This document shows, one piece after another, positions 52,161 to 61,827 of a stretch of DNA of 64,000 nt (position 1 is its first letter; each line of letters starts with the position of its first letter). Origin of the DNA: Mycobacterium sp. E2733 (GTDB lineage Bacteria > Actinomycetota > Actinomycetes > Mycobacteriales > Mycobacteriaceae). The position numbers and the translations under genes are program-made. The notes beneath the pieces are model-generated. The model saw only the letters and a program-made list of their open reading frames with translations, was not told where the DNA came from and did not search any database. The stretch spans positions 19,026 to 83,025 of the forward strand of contig NZ_LZJZ01000086.1 of NCBI RefSeq assembly GCF_001667585.1, read 5' to 3'.

Positions 52161-53651
52161 TCACGATGTCGATTCGGGCTCGGATGTGTCGTCGGTGGCC
52201 CCGGCTGGTTTGCGGGTCGCCTTCTCGGCCGCTTCGGCGGCTGCGCTGCCCGGCCGTTTGCGCTGCACCCAGCCCTCGATGTTGCGTTGCGGGCCGGCTG
52301 ACACCGCCAGGGCGCCCGGGGGGACGTCGTCGCGGACAACGGTTCCCGCGCCGGTGTACGCCCCGTCGCCGACCTTCACCGGGGCGACGAACATGGTGTC
52401 CGACCCGGTGCGCACGTGCGAGCCGACCGTGGTGCGCCGCTTGTTGGTGCCGTCGTAGTTGACGAAGACGCTGGACGCCCCGATATTGCTGTGCTCGCCG
52501 ATGTCGGCGTCGCCGACGTAGGTCAGGTGCGGAACCTTTGTGCCGGTGCCGATCGTCGAGTTCTTGGCCTCGACGAACGCGCCGAGCTTGCCGTCGTCGC
52601 CCAACACCGTCCCCGGCCGCAGGTAGGTGAAGGGGCCGACCGTGGCGCCGGCGCCGATGGCCGACGACGTGCCGTGCGTGCGCACCACCGATGCGCCGTC
52701 GCCGACGGTGACGTCGGTGAGGGTGGTGTCCGGGCCGACGACGCAGTGACCGCCGAGTTGGGTGCGGCCCAGCAGCTGCGTGCCGGGGTGGATGACGGTG
52801 TCGCCACCGATCGTGACGTCCACGTCGATCCAGGTGGAAGCGGGGTCGACGACGGTCACCCCGGCCATCTGATGGGCGGCGACGATCCGGCGGTTGAGTT
52901 CGGCACCCAGTTGCGCGAGCTGAACGCGGTTGTTGACGCCGGCGACCAGGGCGCTGTCGTCGACGCGCTGGGCGTGGATGGCCTGCCCGTCCCCGCGAAG
53001 GATCGCTATGACGTCGGTCAGGTAGAGCTCCTGCTGGGCGTTGTTGGAGCTCAGCCGGCTGAGCGCCGAGCGCAGCGCCGCAACGTCGAAGGCGTAGACG
53101 CCGGCGTTGACCTCGTGAATTTCCCGCTGGAAAGGCGTCGCGTCGGCGTGTTCCACGATCGCGGTGACCTCGTTGTCCTGGGTGCGCAGGATGCGGCCGT
53201 AGCCGGTGGGGTCGGTGAGCGTCGTGGTGAGTACGGTCGCGGCGGCCGATCCCGCGTTGTGGGTCGCGATCAGGTCGGCGACGGTGTCGGAGTCCAGCAG
53301 CGGCGTATCGCCGGAGGTCACGACGACCACGCCGGCGTAGTCCTCGGGGAGCGCGGACAGGCCGCAGAGCACCGCGTGGCCCGTGCCCAGCGGGCGGTCC
53401 TGCAGGGCGACGTCGATGCCGCGCCCCAGGGCGTCGGCCCACTCGGCGACCAGTGGGGAGATGCGCTGGTGATCGTGGCCCAGGACCACGACCAGGTGTT
53501 GCGGCGCGACTTTGGTGATCGCGTGCAGCAGGTGGCACAACATGCTGCGGCCGGCGATCGTGTGCAGCACCTTGGGGGTGTCCGACCGCATCCGGGTGCC
53601 GGGCCCGGCCGCGAGCACCAGGACCGCTGTATCACCACGAGACGCCATCAA
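52161..53651 (-). CDS. glmU: Bifunctional GlcNAc-1-P uridyltransferase / glucosamine-1-P acetyltransferase
   Basis: Final two steps to UDP-GlcNAc for peptidoglycan. 496 residues. The N-terminal uridyltransferase domain has VLVLAAGPGTRMRSDTPKVL and GTGHAVLCG. The C-terminal left-handed beta helix for acetyl transfer runs from about 255, with the hexapeptide repeats and NYDGTNKRRTTVGSH near 385. A Ser/Glu/Lys-rich mycobacterial tail closes it. Orthologue of Rv1018c. tRNA-Gln lies 88 bp upstream on the same strand. Confidence 0.97.
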   Translation of the reverse strand: MMASRGDTAVLVLAAGPGTRMRSDTPKVLHTIAGRSMLCHLLHAITKVAPQHLVVVLGHDHQRISPLVAEWADALGRGIDVALQDRPLGTGHAVLCGLSALPEDYAGVVVVTSGDTPLLDSDTVADLIATHNAGSAAATVLTTTLTDPTGYGRILRTQDNEVTAIVEHADATPFQREIHEVNAGVYAFDVAALRSALSRLSSNNAQQELYLTDVIAILRGDGQAIHAQRVDDSALVAGVNNRVQLAQLGAELNRRIVAAHQMAGVTVVDPASTWIDVDVTIGGDTVIHPGTQLLGRTQLGGHCVVGPDTTLTDVTVGDGASVVRTHGTSSAIGAGATVGPFTYLRPGTVLGDDGKLGAFVEAKNSTIGTGTKVPHLTYVGDADIGEHSNIGASSVFVNYDGTNKRRTTVGSHVRTGSDTMFVAPVKVGDGAYTGAGTVVRDDVPPGALAVSAGPQRNIEGWVQRKRPGSAAAEAAEKATRKPAGATDDTSEPESTS

Positions 53652-53739
53652 CTCTCCTCAACCGTGCGTGTGCGCAGACGACACGCGTCAAGCGTGGCAC
53701 TTCACGCACGCCCGAGGCAAAGAGCGGGGCCGTTTGGGG

Positions 53740-53811
53740 CTCCGTCGCCAGGACTCGAACCTGAACTATCTGAACCAAAATCAGAGGTGCTGCCGATTAC
53801 ACCACGACGGA
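53740..53811 (-). tRNA. glnU: tRNA-Gln (anticodon TTG)
   Basis: 72 nt. The acceptor stem TCCGTCG (5' end at 53811) pairs with CGACGGA near the 3' end; the discriminator is G. The anticodon loop has TTTTGGT with anticodon TTG, and GGTTCGAGTC supplies the T-loop. CCA is not encoded (CCC follows). The same tRNA stands beside glmU in M. tuberculosis. Confidence 0.95.
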
Positions 53812-53912
53812 TCGCACGCCCTGCAGGGCCGCGCCACCAACAGACTTTAGACGCTGTGCGGGCGGATCGCGGCGCCGAGGGAAAGAGGCGCGGTTCGGTG
53901 CGGGCAACGCTA

Positions 53913-53918
53913 TACGCT
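53913..53918 (+). promoter_or_regulatory. -10 element giving a leaderless TetR mRNA
   Basis: TACGCT (TANNNT type) ends 7 bases before the GTG at 53926, so transcription should begin at or next to the start codon. No ribosome site precedes the GTG. Confidence 0.55.
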
Positions 53919-53925
53919 GATTGAC

Positions 53926-54573
53926 GTGGCTGTTCTCGACAAGGAGCCGGACAAAGAGGCACGCGCGCCGCGCGCCCGGATGACCGGTACCGAGCGCCGA
54001 CAACAACTCATCGGCATCGCACGCTCGCTGTTCGCCGAACGCGGTTATGAGGGCACCTCGATCGAGGAGATCGCGTTACGCGCCAACGTTTCCAAGCCGG
54101 TCGTCTACGAACATTTCGGCGGCAAGGAGGGTCTGTACGCCGTCGTCGTCGACCGCGAGATGTCGGCGCTGTTGGACGGCATAACCTCGTCGCTGACCAA
54201 CAACCGTTCCCGGGTGCGGGTCGAGCGGGTGGCGCTGGCGCTGCTCACGTACGTCGAAGAGCGCACCGACGGCTTCCGCATCATGATCCGCGACTCACCG
54301 GCCGCGATCAGCTCGGGCACCTACTCCAGCCTGCTCAACGACGCGGTCAACCAGGTCAGCTCCATCCTGGCCGGCGACTTCGCGCGCCGCGGCCTGGATC
54401 CCGAGCTGGCGCCGCTGTACGCCCAGGCGCTGGTGGGCTCGGTCTCGATGACGGCGCAATGGTGGCTCGACACGCGCGAGCCCAAGAAAGAAGTGGTCGC
54501 CGCGCACCTGGTCAACCTGATGTGGAACGGGCTGACCCATCTGGAAGCCGACCCCCGGCTGCAGGACGGTTAA
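53926..54573 (+). CDS. TetR-family repressor (Rv1019-like)
   Basis: 215 residues from the leaderless GTG at 53926. The helix-turn-helix TSIEEIALRANVSKPVVYEHFGGKEGL is at about 45-80; the ligand domain has QALVGSVSMTAQWWLDTREP. The first 20 residues are charged and not part of the fold. Orthologue of Rv1019, which I recall as an autorepressor that also affects the downstream mfd-mazG genes. Here 179 bp with a long palindrome separate it from mfd. Confidence 0.93.
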   Translation: MAVLDKEPDKEARAPRARMTGTERRQQLIGIARSLFAERGYEGTSIEEIALRANVSKPVVYEHFGGKEGLYAVVVDREMSALLDGITSSLTNNRSRVRVERVALALLTYVEERTDGFRIMIRDSPAAISSGTYSSLLNDAVNQVSSILAGDFARRGLDPELAPLYAQALVGSVSMTAQWWLDTREPKKEVVAAHLVNLMWNGLTHLEADPRLQDG

Positions 54574-54603
54574 CCGCGCCAGCTGGCGCACCGCCCACAT
54601 GCG

Positions 54604-54659
54604 CGAGCGTAACCCCACTGCGAAATCGGGCTGGATTTTTCGCAGGGTGATTACGCTCG
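54604..54659. repeat. Long palindrome between TetR gene and mfd
   Basis: CGAGCGTAA (54604-54612) is perfectly mirrored by TTACGCTCG (54651-54659); inside, CTGCGAAA pairs with TTTCGCAG. Arms reach about 22 bp with few mismatches. It could terminate the TetR transcript and insulate mfd, or be a dispersed palindromic unit. Confidence 0.6.
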
Positions 54660-54737
54660 GCGACTTGCCGTTAAGCGGGGTTTTCCTAACGACCCCTTGA
54701 CGGCGCCGGGCTCAAAATCGACGAATTCCGGCGCCCC

Positions 54738-54743
54738 TAGAAT
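54738..54743 (+). promoter_or_regulatory. -10 element of mfd (near-leaderless transcript)
   Basis: TAGAAT ends 9 bases before the mfd ATG at 54753, predicting an mRNA with at most a few leader bases. No clear -35 at standard spacing. Confidence 0.5.
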
Positions 54744-54752
54744 GGATTCATC

Positions 54753-57700
54753 ATGACCGCACCGGGGCCTGCTCGCCCAGAACCCCCGATCGCGGGGCTC
54801 GTTGAATTGGCGCTCACCGCGCCGACCTTCCAGCAACTGATCGAAAGCGCGGCCGAGCGACCGGCCGAGCTTCACCTGGTGGGTCCTGCCAGCGCACGGC
54901 TTTTCGTCGCCAGCGCGCTGGAGCGGTTGGGTCCTCTGCTGGTAGTCACCGCGACCGGGCGTGAAGCCGATGACCTGACCGCCGAACTGCGCGGCGTTTT
55001 CGGCGATGCCGTGGCGGCCTTCCCCTCCTGGGAGACCCTGCCGCACGAGCGACTCTCTCCGGGCGTCGACACCGTCGGCGCCCGCTTGACCGTGCTGCGC
55101 CGGCTCGCCCACCCCGACGACGCGCGGTTGGGTCCGCCGCTGCGCGTCGTGGTGACCGCGGTGCGCTCGCTGCTGCAACCGATGACGCCGCAGCTGGGCC
55201 TCGTCGAGCCGGTCACGTTCAGCGTCGGCCATGAGATCGCCTTCGAGGAGGCGGTCGCCCGGCTGGTCGAGTTGGCCTACACCCGGGTCGACATGGTGGG
55301 TCGGCGCGGCGAGTTCGCCGTGCGCGGCGGCATTCTCGACGTCTTCCCGCCGACGGCCGAGCACCCGGTGCGCATCGAGTTCTGGGGCGACGAGGTCAGC
55401 GAGATCCGGATGTTCTCCGTCGCCGACCAGCGCTCCATACCCGAGATCGAAGTGGAGACCGTCATCGCGGTGGCCTGCCGCGAACTGCTCCTGACAGACG
55501 ACGTGCGGCAACGGGCCGCCGCGCTGGCCGCCCGGCATTCCGGGGGCGAACCCGCCATCACCGGCAGCGTCACCGACATGCTGGCCAAGCTGGGCGAGGG
55601 CATCGCGGTCGACGGCATGGAGGCGCTGCTCCCGGTCCTGCGGCCGGGTGAACACGTGCTGCTGACCGACCAACTGGCCGAGGGCACGCCGGTGCTGCTG
55701 TGTGACCCCGAAAAGGTGCGCACCCGAGCCGCCGACCTGATCAAGACCGGCAGCGAGTTCCTCGAGGCGTCGTGGTCCGTCGCGGCGCTCGGCACCGACG
55801 CGCCCGTCGACGTCGCGCAGTTCGGCGGATCGGGGTTCGCCGAGCTGGACGACGTGCGCGCCGCGGCGACGCGGTCGGGTCATCCCTGGTGGACGTTGAG
55901 CCAGCTGTCCGACGAGTCGGCGGTGGAGCTGGAGATCCGCGCGGCGCCATCGGCCCGCGGTCATCAGCACGACATCGACGGCATCTTCGCGATGCTGCGC
56001 GCGCACGTCTCGACCGGCGGCTACGCCGCGGTCGTCGCCCCCGGCGCCGGCACCGCCCATCGTGTCGTCGAGCGGCTGGCCGACTCCGACACCCCGGCAA
56101 CCATGCTGGAACCGGGCGCGGCCGACACAACGCCCAAACCGGGCGTCGTCAGCGTCCTCAAGGGTCCGCTGCACGACGGGGTGGTGATCCCCGGCGCCAA
56201 CCTGGTCGTGATCACCGAGACCGACCTCACCGGCAGCCGGGCCACCGCCGTCGAGGGCAAGCGGCTGGCGGCCAAGCGGCGCAATACCGTCGACCCGCTG
56301 GCGCTGACCGCCGGCGACCTGGTGGTGCACGACCAGCACGGCATCGGGCGGTTCGTCGAGATGACGGAACGCACGGTCGGCGGTGCCCGGCGCGAGTATT
56401 TGGTGCTCGAGTACGCCTCCAGCAAGCGGGGCGGCGGGTCCGACAAGCTGTACGTCCCGATGGACTCGCTGGACCAGCTGTCCCGCTACGTCGGCGGGCA
56501 GGCGCCCGCGCTCAGCAAGCTGGGCGGCAGCGACTGGGCCAACACCAAGACCAAGGCCCGCCGCGCCGTGCGGGAGATCGCCGGGGAGCTCGTCGCGCTG
56601 TACGCGAAGCGGCAGGCCAGCGCCGGGCACGCGTTCGCGCCCGACACCCCCTGGCAGGCCGAGATGGAAGACGCTTTCGGCTTCACCGAGACCGTCGACC
56701 AGCTGACCGCCATCACCGAGGTCAAGGCCGACATGGAGAAGCCGATCCCTATGGACCGGGTGATCTGCGGCGACGTCGGTTACGGCAAGACCGAGATCGC
56801 GGTGCGCGCGGCGTTCAAGGCGGTGCAGGACGGCAAGCAGGTCGCCGTGCTGGTGCCTACCACGCTGCTGGCCGACCAGCACCTGCAGACGTTCACCGAC
56901 CGGATGGCCGGGTTTCCGGTGACCGTCAAGGGGCTCTCCCGGTTCACCGACAACGCCGAGTCCCGCGCCGTGATCGAGGGCCTGGCCGACGGGTCGGTGG
57001 ACGTGGTGATCGGCACGCACCGGCTGCTGCAGACCGGGGTGCGGTGGAAGGACCTGGGTTTGGTGGTGGTCGACGAGGAGCAGCGGTTCGGTGTCGAGCA
57101 CAAGGAACACATCAAGTCGCTGCGCACCCATGTCGACGTGCTGACCATGAGCGCCACCCCCATCCCGCGCACGCTGGAGATGAGCTTGGCCGGGATCCGC
57201 GAGATGTCGACCATCCTGACCCCGCCCGAAGAGCGGTATCCCGTGCTGACATACGTCGGGCCGCAGGACGACAAGCAGGTCGCTGCCGCCTTGCGGCGCG
57301 AGCTACTGCGTGACGGGCAGGTCTTCTACGTGCACAACCGGGTGAGCTCCATCGACCGGACGGCGGCCCGGATCCGCGAGCTGGTGCCGGAGGCGCGGGT
57401 GGTCGTCGCACACGGGCAGATGCCCGAGGAACGGCTGGAACGCACCGTGCAGGGGTTCTGGAACCGCGAGCACGACATTTTGGTGTGCACCACGATCGTG
57501 GAGACCGGGCTGGACATCTCGAACGCCAACACCCTCATCGTCGAACGCGCCGACACCTTCGGGCTTTCGCAGCTGCACCAGCTGCGCGGCCGGGTGGGGC
57601 GCAGCCGCGAGCGCGGCTACGCCTACTTCCTGTATCCGCCGCACGCCCCGCTGACCGAGACGGCCTACGACCGGTTGGCGACCATCGCGCAGAACAACGA

Positions 57701-58418
57701 ACTGGGCGCGGGCATGGCCGTCGCCCTGAAGGACCTCGAAATCCGCGGCGCCGGCAACGTGCTCGGCGTCGAGCAGTCCGGGCACGTCGCCGGGGTCGGG
57801 TTCGACCTGTACGTGCGGCTGGTGGGCGAGGCCGTGGAGGCCTACCGGGCGGCGGCCGACGGCCAGACCGTCACCACCGCCGAGGAACCCAAGGACGTGC
57901 GGATCGACCTGCCTGTGGACGCCCACCTGCCGCCGGACTACATCGCCAGCGATCGGTTGCGGCTGGAGGCCTATCGGCGGCTGGCCGCGGCGGCCGACGA
58001 TTCGGCCGTCGACGCCGTTGTCGACGAACTCGTCGACCGCTACGGCGCGCTGCCTGAGCCGGCCCTGCGCCTGGTGGCGGTCGCGCGGTTGCGGCTGCTG
58101 TGCCGCGCCGCCGGCATCACCGAGGTCTCGGCCCCATCGGCGGCGACCGTGCGACTATCGCCGATGACGCTGGCCGATTCGGCGCAGGTGCGACTCAAGC
58201 GGATCTATCCGGCGGCGAGCTATCGCGCCACGACTTCCACCGTGCAGGTGCCCATTCCGCGGGCCGGCGGCGTCGGGGCGGCCCGCATCCGCGATGTGGA
58301 GTTGGTGCAGATGGTGGCCAACCTGGTGACGGCACTGCAGGGAAAACCACAGATAGAGATTGGTATAACGGGTTCACAGCCAGCACCGATGTCGGGGGAG
58401 GAGCGGCGAGCGCGATGA
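54753..58418 (+). CDS. mfd: Transcription-repair coupling factor Mfd
   Basis: Removes stalled RNA polymerase and recruits UvrA. 1221 residues. UvrB-like N-terminal region (FPSWETLPHERLSPG, about 91-105), RNA-polymerase-interacting CarD-like domain with DLVVHDQHGIGRFVEM (about 525-540), then the RecG-like motor: Walker A GDVGYGKTEIA (about 671-681), DEEQRFG, SATPIPRTLEMSL and the RGRVGRSRERGYAY block. The C-terminal TRCF domain closes it. Orthologue of Rv1020. It reads into mazG after 49 bp. Confidence 0.98.
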   Translation: MTAPGPARPEPPIAGLVELALTAPTFQQLIESAAERPAELHLVGPASARLFVASALERLGPLLVVTATGREADDLTAELRGVFGDAVAAFPSWETLPHERLSPGVDTVGARLTVLRRLAHPDDARLGPPLRVVVTAVRSLLQPMTPQLGLVEPVTFSVGHEIAFEEAVARLVELAYTRVDMVGRRGEFAVRGGILDVFPPTAEHPVRIEFWGDEVSEIRMFSVADQRSIPEIEVETVIAVACRELLLTDDVRQRAAALAARHSGGEPAITGSVTDMLAKLGEGIAVDGMEALLPVLRPGEHVLLTDQLAEGTPVLLCDPEKVRTRAADLIKTGSEFLEASWSVAALGTDAPVDVAQFGGSGFAELDDVRAAATRSGHPWWTLSQLSDESAVELEIRAAPSARGHQHDIDGIFAMLRAHVSTGGYAAVVAPGAGTAHRVVERLADSDTPATMLEPGAADTTPKPGVVSVLKGPLHDGVVIPGANLVVITETDLTGSRATAVEGKRLAAKRRNTVDPLALTAGDLVVHDQHGIGRFVEMTERTVGGARREYLVLEYASSKRGGGSDKLYVPMDSLDQLSRYVGGQAPALSKLGGSDWANTKTKARRAVREIAGELVALYAKRQASAGHAFAPDTPWQAEMEDAFGFTETVDQLTAITEVKADMEKPIPMDRVICGDVGYGKTEIAVRAAFKAVQDGKQVAVLVPTTLLADQHLQTFTDRMAGFPVTVKGLSRFTDNAESRAVIEGLADGSVDVVIGTHRLLQTGVRWKDLGLVVVDEEQRFGVEHKEHIKSLRTHVDVLTMSATPIPRTLEMSLAGIREMSTILTPPEERYPVLTYVGPQDDKQVAAALRRELLRDGQVFYVHNRVSSIDRTAARIRELVPEARVVVAHGQMPEERLERTVQGFWNREHDILVCTTIVETGLDISNANTLIVERADTFGLSQLHQLRGRVGRSRERGYAYFLYPPHAPLTETAYDRLATIAQNNELGAGMAVALKDLEIRGAGNVLGVEQSGHVAGVGFDLYVRLVGEAVEAYRAAADGQTVTTAEEPKDVRIDLPVDAHLPPDYIASDRLRLEAYRRLAAAADDSAVDAVVDELVDRYGALPEPALRLVAVARLRLLCRAAGITEVSAPSAATVRLSPMTLADSAQVRLKRIYPAASYRATTSTVQVPIPRAGGVGAARIRDVELVQMVANLVTALQGKPQIEIGITGSQPAPMSGEERRAR

Positions 58419-58467
58419 TCCGCGCCGGCGACGATGCAAAGCGAAGCGATGAGGAGGAGTGGCGCAC

Positions 58468-59454
58468 ATGATCGTCGTCTTGTTCGACCCCCGCCGCCCA
58501 TCGCTGGTGCCGGTCGAGGCCATCGAACACCTCAGTGGTGAGGTGCAGTACACCGAGGAGATGCCCGTCGCGGTGCCGTGGTCACTGCCGGCGGCGCGTC
58601 CGGTGCACTCTGGGGACCCTGATGATCCAGCGCCGGTGCTGCTGTCGTCGGATCCCGAGCATCCGGCCGTCACCGCCCGGCTGGCGGCCGGCGCCCGGTT
58701 GATCTCCGCGCCGGAGACACCCCGCGGTGAACGACTGGTCGACGTGGTGGCCATGATGGACAAACTGCGCACCGCCGGACCGTGGGAGAGCGAGCAGACC
58801 CACGACTCGTTGCGCAGGTTCCTGCTCGAGGAGACCTACGAACTGTTGGACGCGGTCCGCAGCGGCAGCGCCGACCAGCTGCGCGAAGAACTCGGCGACG
58901 TGTTGCTGCAGGTGCTCTTTCACGCGCGCATCGCGGAAGACGCCCCGCAATTCCCCTTCACCATCGACGACGTCGCCATCACGCTGATGCGGAAGCTGGG
59001 CAATCGGGTTCCGGGTGTGCTTGCGGGTCAGACCATTTCGCTCGAAGAGCAGTTGGCCCAATGGGAAGAGCGCAAGGCCGCCGAGAAGCCGCGGAAATAC
59101 GTGATGGACGAGGTGCATACGGGACAGCCGGCGTTGGTGTTGGCTCAGAAGGTGATTCAGCGCGCGGAGAAGGCCGGCCTGCCGGCCGATCTCATCCCGG
59201 CCGAGATCACCTCCGTCTCGGTGTCGGCCGATGGTGACGCGGAAAGCGGGCTGCGCACGGCGGTTCTGGAGTTCGTGGACACGGTCCGCGCCGTCGAGCG
59301 GGCGATCGCCGCGACGCGCCGTGGCGCGGGTGTGCCGGAGGAGTTCGACGTGGCTCCGCTCGGCGAGGTCACCGAAGACGAGTGGCGTGAGCACTGGCCG
59401 TTGGACGAGGTGGTCGACGAGTCGGCGGTGGGCGCGGTTGCCGACGACGCCTGA
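58468..59454 (+). CDS. mazG: Nucleoside triphosphate pyrophosphohydrolase MazG
   Basis: Hydrolyses oxidised or damaged NTPs to NMPs. 328 residues from the ATG at 58468 (a run of GAGGAG upstream); an in-frame GTG at 58459 lies inside that ribosome site. An N-terminal extra domain of about 100 residues precedes the MazG core, with the metal site EETYE (about 130) and EELGD (about 149), and KVIQRAEKAGLP in the second half. Orthologue of Rv1021, same layout. Probably co-transcribed with mfd, so both act in genome maintenance. Confidence 0.95.
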   Translation: MIVVLFDPRRPSLVPVEAIEHLSGEVQYTEEMPVAVPWSLPAARPVHSGDPDDPAPVLLSSDPEHPAVTARLAAGARLISAPETPRGERLVDVVAMMDKLRTAGPWESEQTHDSLRRFLLEETYELLDAVRSGSADQLREELGDVLLQVLFHARIAEDAPQFPFTIDDVAITLMRKLGNRVPGVLAGQTISLEEQLAQWEERKAAEKPRKYVMDEVHTGQPALVLAQKVIQRAEKAGLPADLIPAEITSVSVSADGDAESGLRTAVLEFVDTVRAVERAIAATRRGAGVPEEFDVAPLGEVTEDEWREHWPLDEVVDESAVGAVADDA

Positions 59455-59736
59455 CCGGTCCCGAGTTCTGGCTCCCGGTTTCGTTGGTAGCCACCACTGT
59501 GATGTTTGCCATCTCGGTCGTCTGTCACCGGGTGATCGCGCGGCCAGGTGGGAGATGTCTGCGGCCGGTGCCGGTCTGACACCGCTAGCCAAAGGCGCGT
59601 CAGCTAACCGATCATTAGCTGGATACAGGTCACGATTGTGCGCTGGCGCCCCGATACGGCCGGGCAACACCGCAACCCATGGGACGATGGTTGTGCGGAA
59701 GTTGGTGCAGGGGAGTCTGAGGGAGCTTTAACCAGC

Positions 59737-60468
59737 ATGGTGTCGCCGAGGCGTTGGTTGCGCGCGGCCGCCGTGATAGGCGCGACCGCGATGCTGCTGG
59801 CCTCCAGTTGCACGTGGCAACTCAGCCTGTTCATTCCGGAGGGCGTCCCGCCGCCCGCGGGGGCTCCGGTGCCGCCGGTGGACACGCACGCCAGCGGTCG
59901 GCCCGCGGACCAGCTTCGGGCCTGGGCCGAGCAGCTCTCCCCGACCCTGGAGATCCCGGTGATCGCGCTGGAGGCCTACGCGTACGCCGCCCGGGTCGCC
60001 GAGGTCGAGAATCCGAAGTGCCATATCGCGTGGACAACGCTGGCGGGCATCGGACAGGTCGAGAGCCACCACGGCACCTATCGCGGCGCGCGGCTGGCGC
60101 CCAACGGCGACGTGAGCCCCCCCATTCGCGGTGTCCGCTTGGACGGCAGCGGCGGCACCCTGCGCATCGTCGACAGCGAGGAACCGGTGACGGACGACGA
60201 CGGGGTGGTGCGGGCCATGGGGCCGATGCAGTTCATCCCCGAGACCTGGCGGTTGTACGGCGTCGACGCCCACAACGACGGGCGCCTCAGTCCGGACAAC
60301 ATCGACGACGCGGCGCTGGCGGCCGCGGGTTACCTGTGTTGGCGGGGAAAGGATTTGGCGACGCCGCGCGGCTGGATAACCGCGCTGCGGGCCTATAACA
60401 ACTCCGGCGTCTACGCGCGGGCGGTGCGCGACTGGGCGACCGCTTATGCGGCCGGTCACCCGCTGTAG
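59737..60468 (+). CDS. lpqU: Lipoprotein lytic transglycosylase-like LpqU
   Basis: 243 residues from the ATG at 59737. A signal peptide ends at LLASSC (cysteine near residue 24), so it is anchored outside the membrane. GIGQVESHHGTY carries the catalytic glutamate and RAMGPMQFIPETW the conserved motif of MltB-type transglycosylases; LRAYNNSGVYARAV closes the domain. It would cleave peptidoglycan glycan strands. The 282-bp gap upstream shows no gene. Orthologue of Rv1022. Confidence 0.92.
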   Translation: MVSPRRWLRAAAVIGATAMLLASSCTWQLSLFIPEGVPPPAGAPVPPVDTHASGRPADQLRAWAEQLSPTLEIPVIALEAYAYAARVAEVENPKCHIAWTTLAGIGQVESHHGTYRGARLAPNGDVSPPIRGVRLDGSGGTLRIVDSEEPVTDDDGVVRAMGPMQFIPETWRLYGVDAHNDGRLSPDNIDDAALAAAGYLCWRGKDLATPRGWITALRAYNNSGVYARAVRDWATAYAAGHPL

Positions 60469-60536
60469 CAGGATGTATCAGGCCCTACGCTGACGGCGGC
60501 GAGGCCGGCACCAGCTACGACACAAGGAGAGACTCA

Positions 60537-61826
60537 GTGCCGATTATCGAGCAGGTCGGGGCCCGCGAGATCCTCGATTCCCGCGGCAACCCGACGGTCG
60601 AGGTCGAGATTGCCCTGATCGACGGGACCTTTGCCCGCGCGGCGGTGCCGTCCGGCGCGTCGACCGGTGAGCACGAGGCCCACGAGCTGCGCGACGGCGG
60701 TGAGCGTTACGGCGGCAAAGGCGTGCAAAAGGCGGTGCAAGCCGTTCTCGACGAGATCGGCCCGGCGGTGATCGGGCTCAACGCCGACGACCAGCGGTTG
60801 GTGGACCAGGCGCTGGTGGACCTGGACGGCACCCCCGACAAGTCCCGGTTGGGCGCCAACGCGATCCTGGGCGTCTCGCTGGCCGTCGCCAAAGCGGCCG
60901 CCGACTCGGCCGAGCTGCCGCTGTTCCGCTATGTCGGCGGGCCCAACGCCCACATCCTGCCGGTGCCGATGATGAACATCGTCAACGGCGGTGCGCACGC
61001 CAACACCGCTGTCGACATCCAGGAGTTCATGGTGGCCCCGATCGGCGCCCCCAGCTTCAATGAGGCGCTGCGCTGGGGCGCCGAGGTGTACCACTCACTC
61101 AAATCGGTGCTGCAGAAGCAGGGATTGAGCACCGCCCTGGGCGACGAGGGCGGCTTCGCCCCGGACGTGGCCCACACCAAAGCGGCCCTGGACCTGATCT
61201 GCCAGGGCATCGAGTCGGCGGGTCTGAAACTCGGCACCGATGTGGCGCTGGCCATCGATGCGGCGGCCACCGAGTTCTACAACGCGGGCACCGGATACAT
61301 CTTCGAGGGCAGCACCCGCAGCGCCGAGCACATGACGGAGTTCTACGCCGACCTGCTCGGCTCCTACCCGCTGATCTCGATCGAAGACCCGCTCTCCGAA
61401 GACGATTGGGACGGCTGGGCGGCGCTGACGGCGGCGATCGGCGACCGCGTGCAAATCGTCGGCGACGACATCTTCGTCACCAACCCGGAGCGCCTGGAAG
61501 AGGGTATCGAAAAGGGCGTGGCAAATGCGTTGCTGGTCAAGGTGAACCAGATCGGCACGCTGACCGAGACCCTCGATGCGGTCGCGCTGGCGCACCACAG
61601 CGGGTACCGCACGATGATGAGCCATCGCAGCGGCGAAACCGAAGACACCACGATCGCCGATCTGGCGGTGGCCGTCGGCAGCGGTCAGATCAAGACCGGT
61701 GCGCCAGCCCGCAGTGAGCGTGTCGCCAAGTACAATCAGCTGTTGCGGATCGAGGAAGCGCTGGGTGACGCCGCCCGTTACGCCGGGGATCTCGCGTTCC
61801 CGCGGTATGCGCCGGAGGCCAAATAG
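60537..61826 (+). CDS. eno: Enolase
   Basis: Interconverts 2-phosphoglycerate and phosphoenolpyruvate. 429 residues. VGAREILDSRGNPTVEVE at the N terminus, ALGDEGGFAPD, the metal ligand region SIEDPLSEDDW and the signature LLVKVNQIGTLTET with the catalytic lysine, followed by MSHRSGETED. It starts with GTG at 60537 after AAGGAGAG. Orthologue of Rv1023. Confidence 0.98.
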   Translation: MPIIEQVGAREILDSRGNPTVEVEIALIDGTFARAAVPSGASTGEHEAHELRDGGERYGGKGVQKAVQAVLDEIGPAVIGLNADDQRLVDQALVDLDGTPDKSRLGANAILGVSLAVAKAAADSAELPLFRYVGGPNAHILPVPMMNIVNGGAHANTAVDIQEFMVAPIGAPSFNEALRWGAEVYHSLKSVLQKQGLSTALGDEGGFAPDVAHTKAALDLICQGIESAGLKLGTDVALAIDAAATEFYNAGTGYIFEGSTRSAEHMTEFYADLLGSYPLISIEDPLSEDDWDGWAALTAAIGDRVQIVGDDIFVTNPERLEEGIEKGVANALLVKVNQIGTLTETLDAVALAHHSGYRTMMSHRSGETEDTTIADLAVAVGSGQIKTGAPARSERVAKYNQLLRIEEALGDAARYAGDLAFPRYAPEAK

Positions 61827-61827
61827 C

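Noticed and set aside
53740..53811. tRNA-Gln as an integration site for the neighbouring genes
   Set aside because: No duplicated tRNA end or integrase is near, and the flanking genes keep the conserved order.
54651..57131. 826-codon minus-strand frame opposite mfd
   Set aside because: Mfd motifs are complete on the plus strand; the antisense frame has no ribosome site or domain.
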